This document shows positions 37,025 through 45,611 of a DNA stretch of 64,000 bases, piece by piece (positions within the stretch are counted from its first letter, which is position 1; every line of letters begins with the position of its first letter). Source of the DNA: Streptomyces sp. NBC_01237 (lineage in GTDB: Bacteria > Actinomycetota > Actinomycetes > Streptomycetales > Streptomycetaceae). The position numbers were made by a program, and so were the translations under genes. The notes beneath the pieces are model-generated. The model was not told where the DNA came from and made no database searches. It saw only the letters and a program-made list of their open reading frames with translations. The stretch covers positions 1,736,001 to 1,800,000 of the forward strand of contig NZ_CP108508.1 in the NCBI RefSeq assembly GCF_035917275.1. The letters are read 5' to 3'.

Positions 37025-38104
37025 CTAGAACACCACCAGCGCACGGCCGCCCCTGCCCGCGATCATGTTGTCGAAGGCCGCCGGGATACCGTCCAGCCCG
37101 ATCCGTTCGGTGACCATCATCGAGACGTCGAAGCGGCCCGCGAGGATGTGTTCGGCGAGTACCGGCAGATCCCGCTCCGGGTCGCTGTTGCCGTAGACGC
37201 AGCCCGTCAGTGACCGGCCCCAGTGGAAGATCTCCAGGGCGTTGAAGGTGACTTCCTGATCCTTTCCGCCGATGCCGACCACCGTGGTACGCCCACCGCG
37301 CCGGGTGGACTCCCAGGCTCCGCGGATCGTGGCGGGCCGTCCGACGCACTCCACGGCGACGTCCGCGCCCTGGCCTCCGGTGAGTTTGCGGATCTCGCGC
37401 GGGGTGGTGGCGGAGGCGAGGACGAAGTCGGTGGCCCCGGCCCGCCGGGCCAGCTCCTCCTTCTCGGGGGAGACGTCGACCGCGATGATCCGCGGGGCAC
37501 CCGCGATCCGGGCGGACTGGAGGACGGCGAGGCCGACCCCGCCGATCCCGAACACGACGACGCTCTCGCCCGCGCGGACCCGGGCGGAGTGGTGGATCGC
37601 GCCGTAGCCGGTGAGGACGGCGCAGCCGAGCAGGGCGGCGTCGGTGAGCGGGATGCCGGCCGGGGCGGGGAGCACGCATTTCCCGGCGACGACGGTCTCC
37701 TGGGCGAAGGCCGCGACGTTCAGACCGGGGTGGAGTTCGGTGCCGTCGGCGGTACGGGCATGGATGTTGCCTGCGCCCTTGAGGGCGTCGGCGCAGAGCC
37801 AGACCTCGCCGATCCCGCAGTGGAAGCAGGTCCCGCAGGACGGTGCCCAGTTGAGGACGACACCGTCGCCGGGGGCGACATGGGTGACGCCCTCGCCGAC
37901 GGAGATGACGGTTCCGGCGCCCTCGTGGCCGAGGACGGCGGGCACCGGGACCCGCATGGTGCCGTTCGACAGGGACAGGTCGGAGTGGCAGACCCCTGCG
38001 GCGGCGAGGGCGACGCGCACCTGGCCGGGGCCGGGTTGCGGGAGTGCGATGTCGGTGATCTCCAGGGGAGCTCCGACGGCGGGCAGTACGGCGGCGCGGA
38101 CCAC
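37025..38104 (-). CDS. Zinc-dependent alcohol dehydrogenase
   Basis: A 359-residue medium-chain dehydrogenase. Catalytic zinc residues are in AGVCHSDLS and GHEGAG; structural zinc cysteines are in SCGTCFHCGIGEVWLC; the NAD-binding motif is VFGIGGVGLAVLQ. The start is GTG at 38104 with AAGGAG 7 bases upstream. It resembles the class III/mycothiol-type branch but lacks that enzyme's usual N-terminus, so a primary alcohol is the likely substrate. It follows the aldehyde dehydrogenase gene on the same strand, and together they could oxidise an alcohol to an acid. Confidence 0.88.
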   Translation of the reverse strand: MVRAAVLPAVGAPLEITDIALPQPGPGQVRVALAAAGVCHSDLSLSNGTMRVPVPAVLGHEGAGTVISVGEGVTHVAPGDGVVLNWAPSCGTCFHCGIGEVWLCADALKGAGNIHARTADGTELHPGLNVAAFAQETVVAGKCVLPAPAGIPLTDAALLGCAVLTGYGAIHHSARVRAGESVVVFGIGGVGLAVLQSARIAGAPRIIAVDVSPEKEELARRAGATDFVLASATTPREIRKLTGGQGADVAVECVGRPATIRGAWESTRRGGRTTVVGIGGKDQEVTFNALEIFHWGRSLTGCVYGNSDPERDLPVLAEHILAGRFDVSMMVTERIGLDGIPAAFDNMIAGRGGRALVVF

Positions 38105-38163
38105 GTGCAGGCTCCTTGGTTGGGGCTGGTTCGAAGGCGTTCGGATGCGTTCGGATACGTAGC

Positions 38164-38265
38164 GCGGCTGGGACGGCGAGGCGCGCTCCGCCCCGGAGCG
38201 GCTGGGACGGGGAGGCCCGCTCGGAACCGGAGCGGCTCGGACGGCGAAAGTCCGCTCAGAACTGG
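38164..38265. repeat. 34-bp tandem repeat at the aldehyde dehydrogenase 3' end
   Basis: Copies beginning GCGGCT start at 38164, 38198 and 38232, giving three 34-bp units with several substitutions. The third runs into the aldehyde dehydrogenase stop codon (38256-38258). The array fills the gap to the alcohol dehydrogenase gene. Confidence 0.8.
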
Positions 38266-39650
38266 AGCGACTTGGTCTGGAGGTACTCCGCCAGACCGTG
38301 CGGGCCCAGTTCGCGCCCGACGCCCGACTGCTTGTAGCCGCCGAAGGGGGCCAGCGGGTTGAAGCGTCCGCCGTTGATGTCGACCTGGCCGGTGTCCATC
38401 CGGCGGGCGAACGCCACGGCTTCGGCGTCATCGGCGGCCCAGACGGCTCCGGCCAGGCCGTACACGGTGTCGTTGGCGATCCGGAGGGCGTCGTCCACGT
38501 CCTCGTAACGGAGGATCGCCAGGACCGGGCCGAAGATCTCCTCGCGGGCGATGGCCATGTCCGGGGTGACGTCGGCGAACACCGTGGGGCTGATGTAGTA
38601 GCCCTCCTCCTTCGGGGCCTCGGGGCCGCCGGCGACGAGCCTGGCGCCCTCCGCGATGCCCTGTTCGATGTAGCCGCGCACCCGGTCGCGCTGCTTGGCG
38701 TTGACCACGGGGCCGACCCGCTCCCCCGGTACGTACTTGGCGACGGCCGCCGCGGCGAGGGCCACCGCCTCCTCGTACCGCTCGGCGTCGACCAGCATCC
38801 GGGTCCAGGCGCTGCACGTCTGGCCGGAGTTGGACATCACGTTGGCGACGCCGACGTTGACGGCCTTGGCCAGATCGGCGCCGGGCAGGATCACGTTGGC
38901 GGACTTGCCGCCCAGTTCCAGGGCGACGCGCTTGACGGCGGCACCCGCGGTCGCCCCGATCCGCCTGCCCACGGCGGTCGATCCGGTGAACGAGACCAGG
39001 TCGACGCCCTCGTGCTCGGCGAGGGCCTGTCCGGCGACCGGGCCTAGACCGGTGACGAGGTTGAAGACCCCGGCGGGCAGCCCCGCCGCCTCGGTGGCCT
39101 CGGCGAACAGCTGAGCGGTGAGCGGGGTGTCCTCGGCGGGCTTGAGGACGATCGTGCAGCCCGCGGCGAGCGCGGGTGCCACCTTGGCGACGATCTGGTG
39201 GAGCGGGTAGTTCCAGGGGGTGATGGCGCCGACCACACCGACGGGCTCCAGCAGGACGGTGGAGCTGCCGAGCTTCTCCTCGAAGGCGTACGTGGCGGCG
39301 AGTTCGGCGTACGAACCGGCGACGACCACCGGCAGGGCCGCGTGCACCTTCCGCGAGAGCGGAAGGGGCGCGCCCAGTTCCGCGGTGACGGTCTCGGCGA
39401 TGTCGTCCTTGCGGGCGTCCAAGGCGTCGCGCAGGGCGGCGATCCGGGCCGCGCGCTCGCTGGACGGCGTCGCCGCCCAGCCCGGGAACGCGGCGCGGGC
39501 GGCACGTACCGCGGCGTCGATGTCGGCCGCCGTGCCGGCCGGGACCCGGGCGATGACCTGCTCGTCCGCGGGGTTCACGACCGCGATCGTGTCCGGGCCC
39601 TCGGCCGTCCGCCACGTACCGCCGATGTACATCCCGTCATGGGCCTTCAT
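38256..39650 (-). CDS. NAD(P)-dependent aldehyde dehydrogenase
   Basis: A 464-residue aldehyde dehydrogenase. Visible are TPWNYPLHQIVAKVAPAL, the general base in LELGGKSANVI and the nucleophile Cys in SNSGQTCSAWTR, followed by the EEIFGPVL cofactor contact. GGAGG is 8 bases before the ATG at 39650. A near-perfect 19-bp palindrome lies 46 bases upstream and matches the one next to the TetR gene at 33456. It is probably the first gene of an aldehyde/alcohol oxidation pair. Confidence 0.93.
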   Translation of the reverse strand: MKAHDGMYIGGTWRTAEGPDTIAVVNPADEQVIARVPAGTAADIDAAVRAARAAFPGWAATPSSERAARIAALRDALDARKDDIAETVTAELGAPLPLSRKVHAALPVVVAGSYAELAATYAFEEKLGSSTVLLEPVGVVGAITPWNYPLHQIVAKVAPALAAGCTIVLKPAEDTPLTAQLFAEATEAAGLPAGVFNLVTGLGPVAGQALAEHEGVDLVSFTGSTAVGRRIGATAGAAVKRVALELGGKSANVILPGADLAKAVNVGVANVMSNSGQTCSAWTRMLVDAERYEEAVALAAAAVAKYVPGERVGPVVNAKQRDRVRGYIEQGIAEGARLVAGGPEAPKEEGYYISPTVFADVTPDMAIAREEIFGPVLAILRYEDVDDALRIANDTVYGLAGAVWAADDAEAVAFARRMDTGQVDINGGRFNPLAPFGGYKQSGVGRELGPHGLAEYLQTKSLQF

Positions 39651-39696
39651 GGCATGTCCTCCAGGGCATGGGTGCTGCCGTTGTCGTCCGGACCCC

Positions 39697-39715
39697 AAAC
39701 TAGCGCCGTTAGTTT
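39697..39715. promoter_or_regulatory. TetR palindrome before aldehyde dehydrogenase
   Basis: AAACTAGCGCCGTTAGTTT is symmetric at 8 of 9 positions around a central C. It is related to 33409-33427, so the TetR protein at 33456-34136 is the likely binder. Confidence 0.75.
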
Positions 39716-39810
39716 TTGGGCGCCAGGGGCGCAGGCGCTCACGGATGAACTCCCCTGTCCCGCCGGGGCGTCCCTGGTGGAGCGGGCCCGGACGCGGTCC
39801 CGAGGGCCGC

Positions 39811-41001
39811 TCACCGGGCGGTGCGGGGCCCTTCGCCGCGGGCGCCGAGACCCGCGGCGCCCAGGAGCAGCGCGCCGAGCATCACGAACGGGGCCGCGGT
39901 GCCCGCGAAACCGGCGATCAGTCCGGCGGAGGCCGGGGCCGCGACCTGGCCGAGGCGGTTGCCGGTCAGCCGCAGGGCGAGGGCGGTGGAGCGGGACCCG
40001 GCGGGCGCGGCCCGCACGACGGTGGTCATGGACAGGGGCTGGCCGACGCCCAGGCAGAACCCGAGCACGGCGAGCAGCACGGCCAGCGCCCATACGGGCA
40101 GGGGCAGCGCGATACCCGCGCAGAGCAGGGCGGCGAGCAGGCAGGTGCTGGTGAGCAGGGCGGTCCGGCCGAGGACGCGGAGCATCGGTGTCATCGCCAG
40201 CCGGCAGGCGATGGTGGCGGCGGCCCGCAGGCTCAGCAGCAGTCCGACGGTGGCGGGGGCGATACCGCGGTGTTCGCCGACGACGGGCAGGTACGCGGTG
40301 AGGATGTCGGTGGCGGAGAGCACGGCCAGGCTGATGAAGATGCCCGCCGGAACCCCGCGGGTGCGCAGGATGGAGCCGACGGGGACCTTCCGCGCCGACG
40401 GTCCGGCGGGCCGGGCGGGGGCCCGGTGTTCGATGCGCCGGAGGGAGGCGAAGGAGACGGCGGCGACGGCCGCCGCGACGAGGAGGGCCAGCGCGCTCGT
40501 ACGGTCCATGGCGCCGTCCCGCCCGGAGACGACACAGCCGGCGGCGATCGGGCCGATGAGCTGGCCGAGCGAGGCGCCGATGGTGAAGTGGCCGAAGTCG
40601 CGGTCCTGTTCGTCGGGCGCGGACTGCCGGGCGACGATCGACTGGGCGCCGATCACGAAGCAGAGGTGGCCCAGGCCCATCACTCCGCTCCAGGCCGCCA
40701 TCTCGGGGAGGGAACCGGCGAGGCCGCTCAGGGCGCAGCCGCCGACGATCAGGGCGACGCCGAGCGGCAGCAGGGGTGCGCAGCGGCCGTGGTCGGTCCT
40801 GCGCCCCAGTGGCACGGCGGCGAACAGCGGGAGGAGTGCGTACACCCCGGCGATGACGCCGATGGCCCGCTCGTCCGCGCCCAGGGACAGGGCCCGGTAG
40901 GAGACGGCGGGCCGCGCCATCGACACCGCTCCTTGCGCGAACGCGAAGGCGATGACGAGGCGCAGCAGCCAGCCCCTGCCGGGGCCGTTGGTGGCAGCCA
41001 T
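39811..41001 (-). CDS. Major facilitator superfamily transporter
   Basis: A 396-residue protein with 12 predicted helices in two six-helix bundles joined by a basic loop near residues 185-205. The loop 2-3 motif is PLGRRTDHGRC, a variant of the MFS signature. The substrate is unknown. Its ATG lies 3 bases after the stop codon of the citrate-type symporter gene, so the two transporters form one operon, which suggests related substrates. Confidence 0.85.
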   Translation of the reverse strand: MAATNGPGRGWLLRLVIAFAFAQGAVSMARPAVSYRALSLGADERAIGVIAGVYALLPLFAAVPLGRRTDHGRCAPLLPLGVALIVGGCALSGLAGSLPEMAAWSGVMGLGHLCFVIGAQSIVARQSAPDEQDRDFGHFTIGASLGQLIGPIAAGCVVSGRDGAMDRTSALALLVAAAVAAVSFASLRRIEHRAPARPAGPSARKVPVGSILRTRGVPAGIFISLAVLSATDILTAYLPVVGEHRGIAPATVGLLLSLRAAATIACRLAMTPMLRVLGRTALLTSTCLLAALLCAGIALPLPVWALAVLLAVLGFCLGVGQPLSMTTVVRAAPAGSRSTALALRLTGNRLGQVAAPASAGLIAGFAGTAAPFVMLGALLLGAAGLGARGEGPRTAR

Positions 41002-41004
41002 GGA

Positions 41005-42459
41005 TCAGATGGTGCCGAAGAGGATTCCGGCGCAGAGCACCACGAGGGAGGTGAGCACGGCCCACTTGACGGTGAACCGGGTGTGGTCGCCGAACTCGAC
41101 CTTCGCCATGCCGACGAGGACGTAGACGGCGGGGACGAGCGGGGACGACATGTGGAGGGCCTGCCCGGCCAGGGAGGCGCGGGCGATCTCCAGGGGAGAG
41201 ACGCCGTGGGCGGCTCCGGCCTCGGCGAGGACGGGGACGACACCGAAGTAGAAGCCGTCGTTGGACATGAAGTACGTGAGCGGCAGGCTGAGCAGACCGG
41301 TGACGATGGCCATGTGCGGGCCCATCCCGTCGGGGATGGCGCCGACGAGCCAGTCGGCCATGTGCTCGACCATTCCGGTGCCGGTGAGGACACCGGTGAA
41401 GACGGCGGCGGCGAAGACCATGCCGGAGACATTGAGGACGTTGTCCGCGTGGGCCGCGATACGGGCCCGCTGGTCGGGCATGTGCGGGAAGTTGACGGTG
41501 AGGGCGAGGGCCGCGCCGAGCAGGAAGAGGACCGGGATCGGCATCAGTTCCATGATCATCGCGGCCAGCAGGGCCACGGTGAGACCGGCGTTGAACCAGT
41601 AGAGCCTGGGGCGCAGGGTGGACCGGTTCGGGTCGAGGCCCTTGAACTCCTCGTCGTCCCCGTCGTCGTCCGCGTCGTTCCCGGTGGCGGGTGCGGCGTC
41701 GGCATCCGTGCCCGTGCCTGCGCCCGTCCCCGTACCGGCTCCGCCGGGGACCTCGCGGGTACGGTCACCGTCACCCGCACCGACGAGCACCGTCCCGGTC
41801 GCCGGGTCCCGGACGAGGGCCTCGTCCAGGGTGAGGATGCCGAGCCGCTTGCGCTCACGCAGGCCGAGGACGTACGCGAGGATGAGGACGGCGAGCAGTC
41901 CGACGGCGAGCGCCGGGATCATGGGGACGAAGATGTCGGCCGCGTCCACCTTGAGCGCGGTGGCGGCGCGGGCGGTGGGACCGCCCCAGGGCAGGGTGTT
42001 CATGACCCCGTTCGCCGTGGCGGCGACACCGGTCATCACGACCAGGCTCATCTTCAGGCGCTTGTAGAGCGGATACATCGCCGAGACGGTGATCATGAAG
42101 GTGGTGGAGCCGTCGCCGTCCAGCGAGACGATCGCGGCGAGGACCGCCGTACCGACGACGATCCGCAGCGGGTCGGCCCTGCAGAAGCGCAGGATGCCCC
42201 GGACGATCGGGTCGAAGAGGCCGACGTCGATCATCACGCCGAAGTACACGATGGCGAACATGAGCATGGCGGCGGTCGGTGCCAGGTTGCCGACGCCCTC
42301 GATGACGTAGTCGCCGAGCTCGGCCCCCTGGCCGACGGCGACGCAGAAGAGTGCGGGGATCAGGACCAGCGCCGCGATCGGCGACATCTTCTTCGTCATG
42401 ATCAGCACCAAGAAGGTGGCAATCATGGCAAAGCCGAGGATTGTCAGCATGTGGGACAC
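41005..42459 (-). CDS. CitMHS-family citrate-metal symporter
   Basis: A 484-residue transporter of the CitMHS family, which takes up citrate complexed with Mg, Ca or other divalent metals with protons. About 12 helices are present, with VSLDGDGSTTFMITVSAMYPLYKRL and ANGVMNTLPWGGPTARAATAL as family motifs and SNDGFYFGVVPVLAEAG in the second half. A long central loop (about residues 220-275) is acidic and has GTGTGAGTGTDADA-like low complexity. The start is either GTG at 42459 or ATG at 42450; AGGTG before the ATG makes the shorter form possible. Confidence 0.9.
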   Translation of the reverse strand: MSHMLTILGFAMIATFLVLIMTKKMSPIAALVLIPALFCVAVGQGAELGDYVIEGVGNLAPTAAMLMFAIVYFGVMIDVGLFDPIVRGILRFCRADPLRIVVGTAVLAAIVSLDGDGSTTFMITVSAMYPLYKRLKMSLVVMTGVAATANGVMNTLPWGGPTARAATALKVDAADIFVPMIPALAVGLLAVLILAYVLGLRERKRLGILTLDEALVRDPATGTVLVGAGDGDRTREVPGGAGTGTGAGTGTDADAAPATGNDADDDGDDEEFKGLDPNRSTLRPRLYWFNAGLTVALLAAMIMELMPIPVLFLLGAALALTVNFPHMPDQRARIAAHADNVLNVSGMVFAAAVFTGVLTGTGMVEHMADWLVGAIPDGMGPHMAIVTGLLSLPLTYFMSNDGFYFGVVPVLAEAGAAHGVSPLEIARASLAGQALHMSSPLVPAVYVLVGMAKVEFGDHTRFTVKWAVLTSLVVLCAGILFGTI

Positions 42460-42572
42460 CTAACCGTTCACCTTTGAACTCCCACCGGAGTCGGCGGTCC
42501 GGATGACGTTAGGTGCCCCGTCGCGGCGTTAACAAGATGTTGACGCGCGAGCAATACGAGCAAAACCCCAGG

Positions 42573-44807
42573 TCAATGGGCAGGTGCTACGGACACGGGG
42601 AAGGCGTTGAGCACTGCGGTGCCGGAGAGCGGGTCGAGCAGCGAGCCGTCGAGCAGCTGATTGACGTTGACGCCGGGGTCCGCCGCCGCGACGGACATCC
42701 GGGCGCCGGGGCGGCTGTGCCCCCAGCCGTGCGGCAGGCTCACCACTCCGGTCCCCACCGTCTCCGTGATCTCCGCCGGGGCCTCGACCTCACCTCCGTC
42801 GGCCTTGATACGGGCCATGGCGCCGTCCTCCAGCCCGAGGCGGGCCGCGTCGTCGGGGTGGATCTGGAGGGTGCAGACGTTGGTGCCGCCGCGCAGGGCG
42901 GCCACGTTGTGCATCCAGCTGTTGTTGGAGCGCAGATGGCGGCGGCCCACGAGGAGGAGCGGCGCGGGCCGCCCGTCCTTGCCCCGCCGCTGGGCCAGGG
43001 CGCCGCGCAGCCTGGGCAGGTCGGCGGCGATCGGTGCCGGGAGGAGCTCGACGCGGCCGCTGCGGGTGCGCAGGATCTCCGGGAGGCGCGACCGGAGCGG
43101 ACCGAGGTCGATGCCGTGCGGGTGGGCGAGGAGTGTGTCCAGCGTGAGGTCGTACGGGCCGAGGCGCAGCATCAGGTCGAGCCGGCGTTCGGGGCCGGTG
43201 AGACCGGACAGTTCGGCGGCGAGTTCCTTCGGGGCGCCCGCCTTGGTGAGCGCGGTGCCGATGGCCAGGTCGTCGACGGCCTCCGGGGGCGTTCCGTGCG
43301 TCCCGCCCACGGCCAGGACGAGGCGGGCGAGGATCTCGCTCTCGTCCATCAGTCCGTCCTCCAGCGGTATCGCGGGGCGGGTGTAGCGGACCTGGTTGTG
43401 GACGGCGAAGGAGTTGAACGCGAAGTCGAAGTGGCCGCTCTGCGACGGCGGCGGCGGGGGCAGCACCACATCGGCGTGGCGCGAGGTCTCGTTGAGGTAC
43501 GGGTCGACGCTGACCATGAAGTCGAGCCCGTCGGCGAGGGCCCGGTCGAGGCGGTCGCCGTCCGGTGCCGAGAGCACGGGGTTGGCGGCGAGCACGATCA
43601 GCGCCCGGATGCGGTCGTCGCCCGGCGTCTGGATCTCTTCGGCGAGTGCGGCGATGGGCAGTTCGCCCTTGGCCTCGGGGTGCGCGGAGACCCGGCTGGT
43701 CCAGCGGCCGAGGGTGAAGCCCTTGCCGGGTGCGGCGGGGCGGGGGGCGCGGCCGGTGGCGGAGAGCGGGAAGAGGGCGCCGCCGGGGCGGTCGAGGTTG
43801 CCGGTGAGGATGTTGAGGACGTCGACCAGCCAGCTCGCGAGGGTGCCGTGCTCCACGGTGCAGCTGCCGATGCGCCCGTAGACGGCGGCGGTGGGGGCGG
43901 CGGCGAGCTCGCGGGCGATCGTCCGGATGGTGGCGGCGTCGATGCCGCAGCTCCCGGCGACCGCTTCGGGGGTGAAGTCCCCCATCGCGCGGGCGAGTTC
44001 GTCGAGTCCGTCCAGGTGCTCGGCCAGGGCGCCCGGCGCGGTGAGCTTCTCCTCGAACAGGACCTGGGCGAGTGCGGCCAGCAGCAGGGCGTCGGTGCCG
44101 GGCCGGATCACCGCGTGCCGGTCGGCGAGGCGGGCGGTGCGGGTGCGGCGCGGGTCGATGACGGTGAGCGTGCCGCCGCGGCGGCGCAGCGCCTTGAGTC
44201 TGCCCGGGAAGTCGGGGGCGGTACAGAGGCTGCCGTTGGATTCGAGGGGGTTGGCGCCGAGCAGCAGCAGGTGGTCGGTGCGGTCCAGGTCGGGCACGGC
44301 GATGGCGTTCGGATCACCGAAGAGCAGCCCGCTGGAGACGTGCTTGGGCATCTGGTCGAGGGTGCTCGCGGTGAACAGATTGCGGGTACGGAGCGTGGCG
44401 AGCAGGAGCGGCGGATAGAGGGCGCCGGCCATCGTGTGCACGTTGGGGTTGCCGAGGACGACACCGGCGCTCTGCCGCCCGTGCGCCTCGATCAGCGCGG
44501 GGACCCGCGCGGCGATCAGGTCGAACGCCTCGCCCCAGGTCGCCTCCCGCAGCACACCGTCCCGGCGCACGAGCGGGGTGCGCAGGCGGTCCGGGTCGGC
44601 GTCGAGGCCGCCGAAGGACGCGCCCTTGGGGCAGATGAATCCCCGGCTGAACACATCGTCCCGGTCGCCGCGGGCTCCGGTGACCCTGGTCCCCTCGATG
44701 GTGAGCGTGAGACCGCAGGTGGCCTCGCAGAGGGGGCAGATACGCGGCGCGGTACGGGAGTTGCGGGGCTCAAGGGCGTCGTGGGAGTCATGGGCGTCGT
44801 GGGACAT
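42573..44807 (-). CDS. Molybdopterin-dependent oxidoreductase with 4Fe-4S domain
   Basis: A 744-residue enzyme of the DMSO reductase family (bis-MGD). N-terminal [4Fe-4S] ligands are C24, C27, C31 and C59 (CX2CX3CX27C), followed by Lys61. Later are the MGD-binding GANPLESNGSL, YGRIGSCTVEHG and the C-terminal HLRSNNSWMHNV with WGHSRPG. No Tat signal is present, so it should be cytoplasmic. The substrate is unknown; nitrate- or formate-type enzymes are relatives. The N-terminus has an odd HDAHDSHD repeat. GGGGAGGG lies 5 bases before the ATG. Confidence 0.88.
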   Translation of the reverse strand: MSHDAHDSHDALEPRNSRTAPRICPLCEATCGLTLTIEGTRVTGARGDRDDVFSRGFICPKGASFGGLDADPDRLRTPLVRRDGVLREATWGEAFDLIAARVPALIEAHGRQSAGVVLGNPNVHTMAGALYPPLLLATLRTRNLFTASTLDQMPKHVSSGLLFGDPNAIAVPDLDRTDHLLLLGANPLESNGSLCTAPDFPGRLKALRRRGGTLTVIDPRRTRTARLADRHAVIRPGTDALLLAALAQVLFEEKLTAPGALAEHLDGLDELARAMGDFTPEAVAGSCGIDAATIRTIARELAAAPTAAVYGRIGSCTVEHGTLASWLVDVLNILTGNLDRPGGALFPLSATGRAPRPAAPGKGFTLGRWTSRVSAHPEAKGELPIAALAEEIQTPGDDRIRALIVLAANPVLSAPDGDRLDRALADGLDFMVSVDPYLNETSRHADVVLPPPPPSQSGHFDFAFNSFAVHNQVRYTRPAIPLEDGLMDESEILARLVLAVGGTHGTPPEAVDDLAIGTALTKAGAPKELAAELSGLTGPERRLDLMLRLGPYDLTLDTLLAHPHGIDLGPLRSRLPEILRTRSGRVELLPAPIAADLPRLRGALAQRRGKDGRPAPLLLVGRRHLRSNNSWMHNVAALRGGTNVCTLQIHPDDAARLGLEDGAMARIKADGGEVEAPAEITETVGTGVVSLPHGWGHSRPGARMSVAAADPGVNVNQLLDGSLLDPLSGTAVLNAFPVSVAPAH

Positions 44808-44901
44808 GGGCCCTCCCCGGGGCGGCGACAGAAGTGGCGCGCGAACATGGGCCGGGCGGGCAGGGCGGCTGCCCCGGCCCCCGCACCGGCCCGGCCGAGC
44901 A

Positions 44902-44913
44902 TACCGACCGGTA
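44902..44913. promoter_or_regulatory. TetR-type palindrome before molybdopterin oxidoreductase
   Basis: TACCG-AC-CGGTA is a perfect palindrome around a 2-bp centre, 95 bp before the oxidoreductase start codon and just after the TetR gene. Its core is the reverse complement of the 23056-23065 site. Confidence 0.6.
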
Positions 44914-44943
44914 CGCATGGCGGGGAGGGGTTGGTGGCACCGG

Positions 44944-45564
44944 TCAGCCGAGGACCTGCCCGAGGTAGGCCCTGATCAGGATCCGGGTCTCGGCGACGAT
45001 GGCCGGGTCGCCCGACGGGTCGGTGCGGAAGGCGAGTTGGAAGAGGGCGTCGGCGGCCTCGACGCTGACCAGGATCGCCCGGAGCAGGTCCTGGTCAAAG
45101 CTGCGGCCGAGGTGGCCCGCGAGCAGTTCGGCGAGCCGGCCCGCGACCCGCCGGTTGGCGTCGTCCAACGGGTCGTCGACCGGGGACGGGGCGCCGAAGT
45201 CGACGAGGGCGAAGCCGGGGACGGTCCGCTTCATCGCCAGGTACTCGTCGAGTACGGCGTCGATGACCCCGCGCCAGTCGGTGGCCCCGATATCGGTCAG
45301 CCGCGCCGTGATGCGGTCGGCGTAGCTGTTCAGGTTGCGCAGGGCCAGGGCGTCGACCAGCGCCCGCTTGTTGGAGAAGAAGCGGTAGACGGAGCCGATG
45401 GGCACCTCCGCCCGGACGGCGACGGCACGGGTGGAGAGCTGTTCGTAGCCGGTCTCGTCGAGCAGTTCGGCGCAGGCGTCGAGTATCCGGGCGAGACGTT
45501 CGGTGCTGCGCTGCTGCACCGGGGCACGGCGGAGGTTCGGGTTCGCATGGGGCACGGGCTCCAT
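44944..45564 (-). CDS. TetR-family regulator
   Basis: A 206-residue regulator with LARILDACAELLDETGYEQLSTRAVAVRAEVPIGSVYRFFSNKRALVDAL as DNA-binding part, and a C-terminal domain containing DVGA-like FALVDFGAPSPVDDP. It lies 47 bases after the FedA-like gene and 136 bases before the molybdopterin oxidoreductase on the same strand. A palindrome between it and the oxidoreductase is the likely target. It could be the last gene of the envelope operon or separately transcribed; the sequence does not decide. Confidence 0.85.
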   Translation of the reverse strand: MEPVPHANPNLRRAPVQQRSTERLARILDACAELLDETGYEQLSTRAVAVRAEVPIGSVYRFFSNKRALVDALALRNLNSYADRITARLTDIGATDWRGVIDAVLDEYLAMKRTVPGFALVDFGAPSPVDDPLDDANRRVAGRLAELLAGHLGRSFDQDLLRAILVSVEAADALFQLAFRTDPSGDPAIVAETRILIRAYLGQVLG

Positions 45565-45611
45565 GATGCCGTGGGTCTCCTCTGCGGGCAGGGGTGGTGG
45601 AGGCCGGTCCG

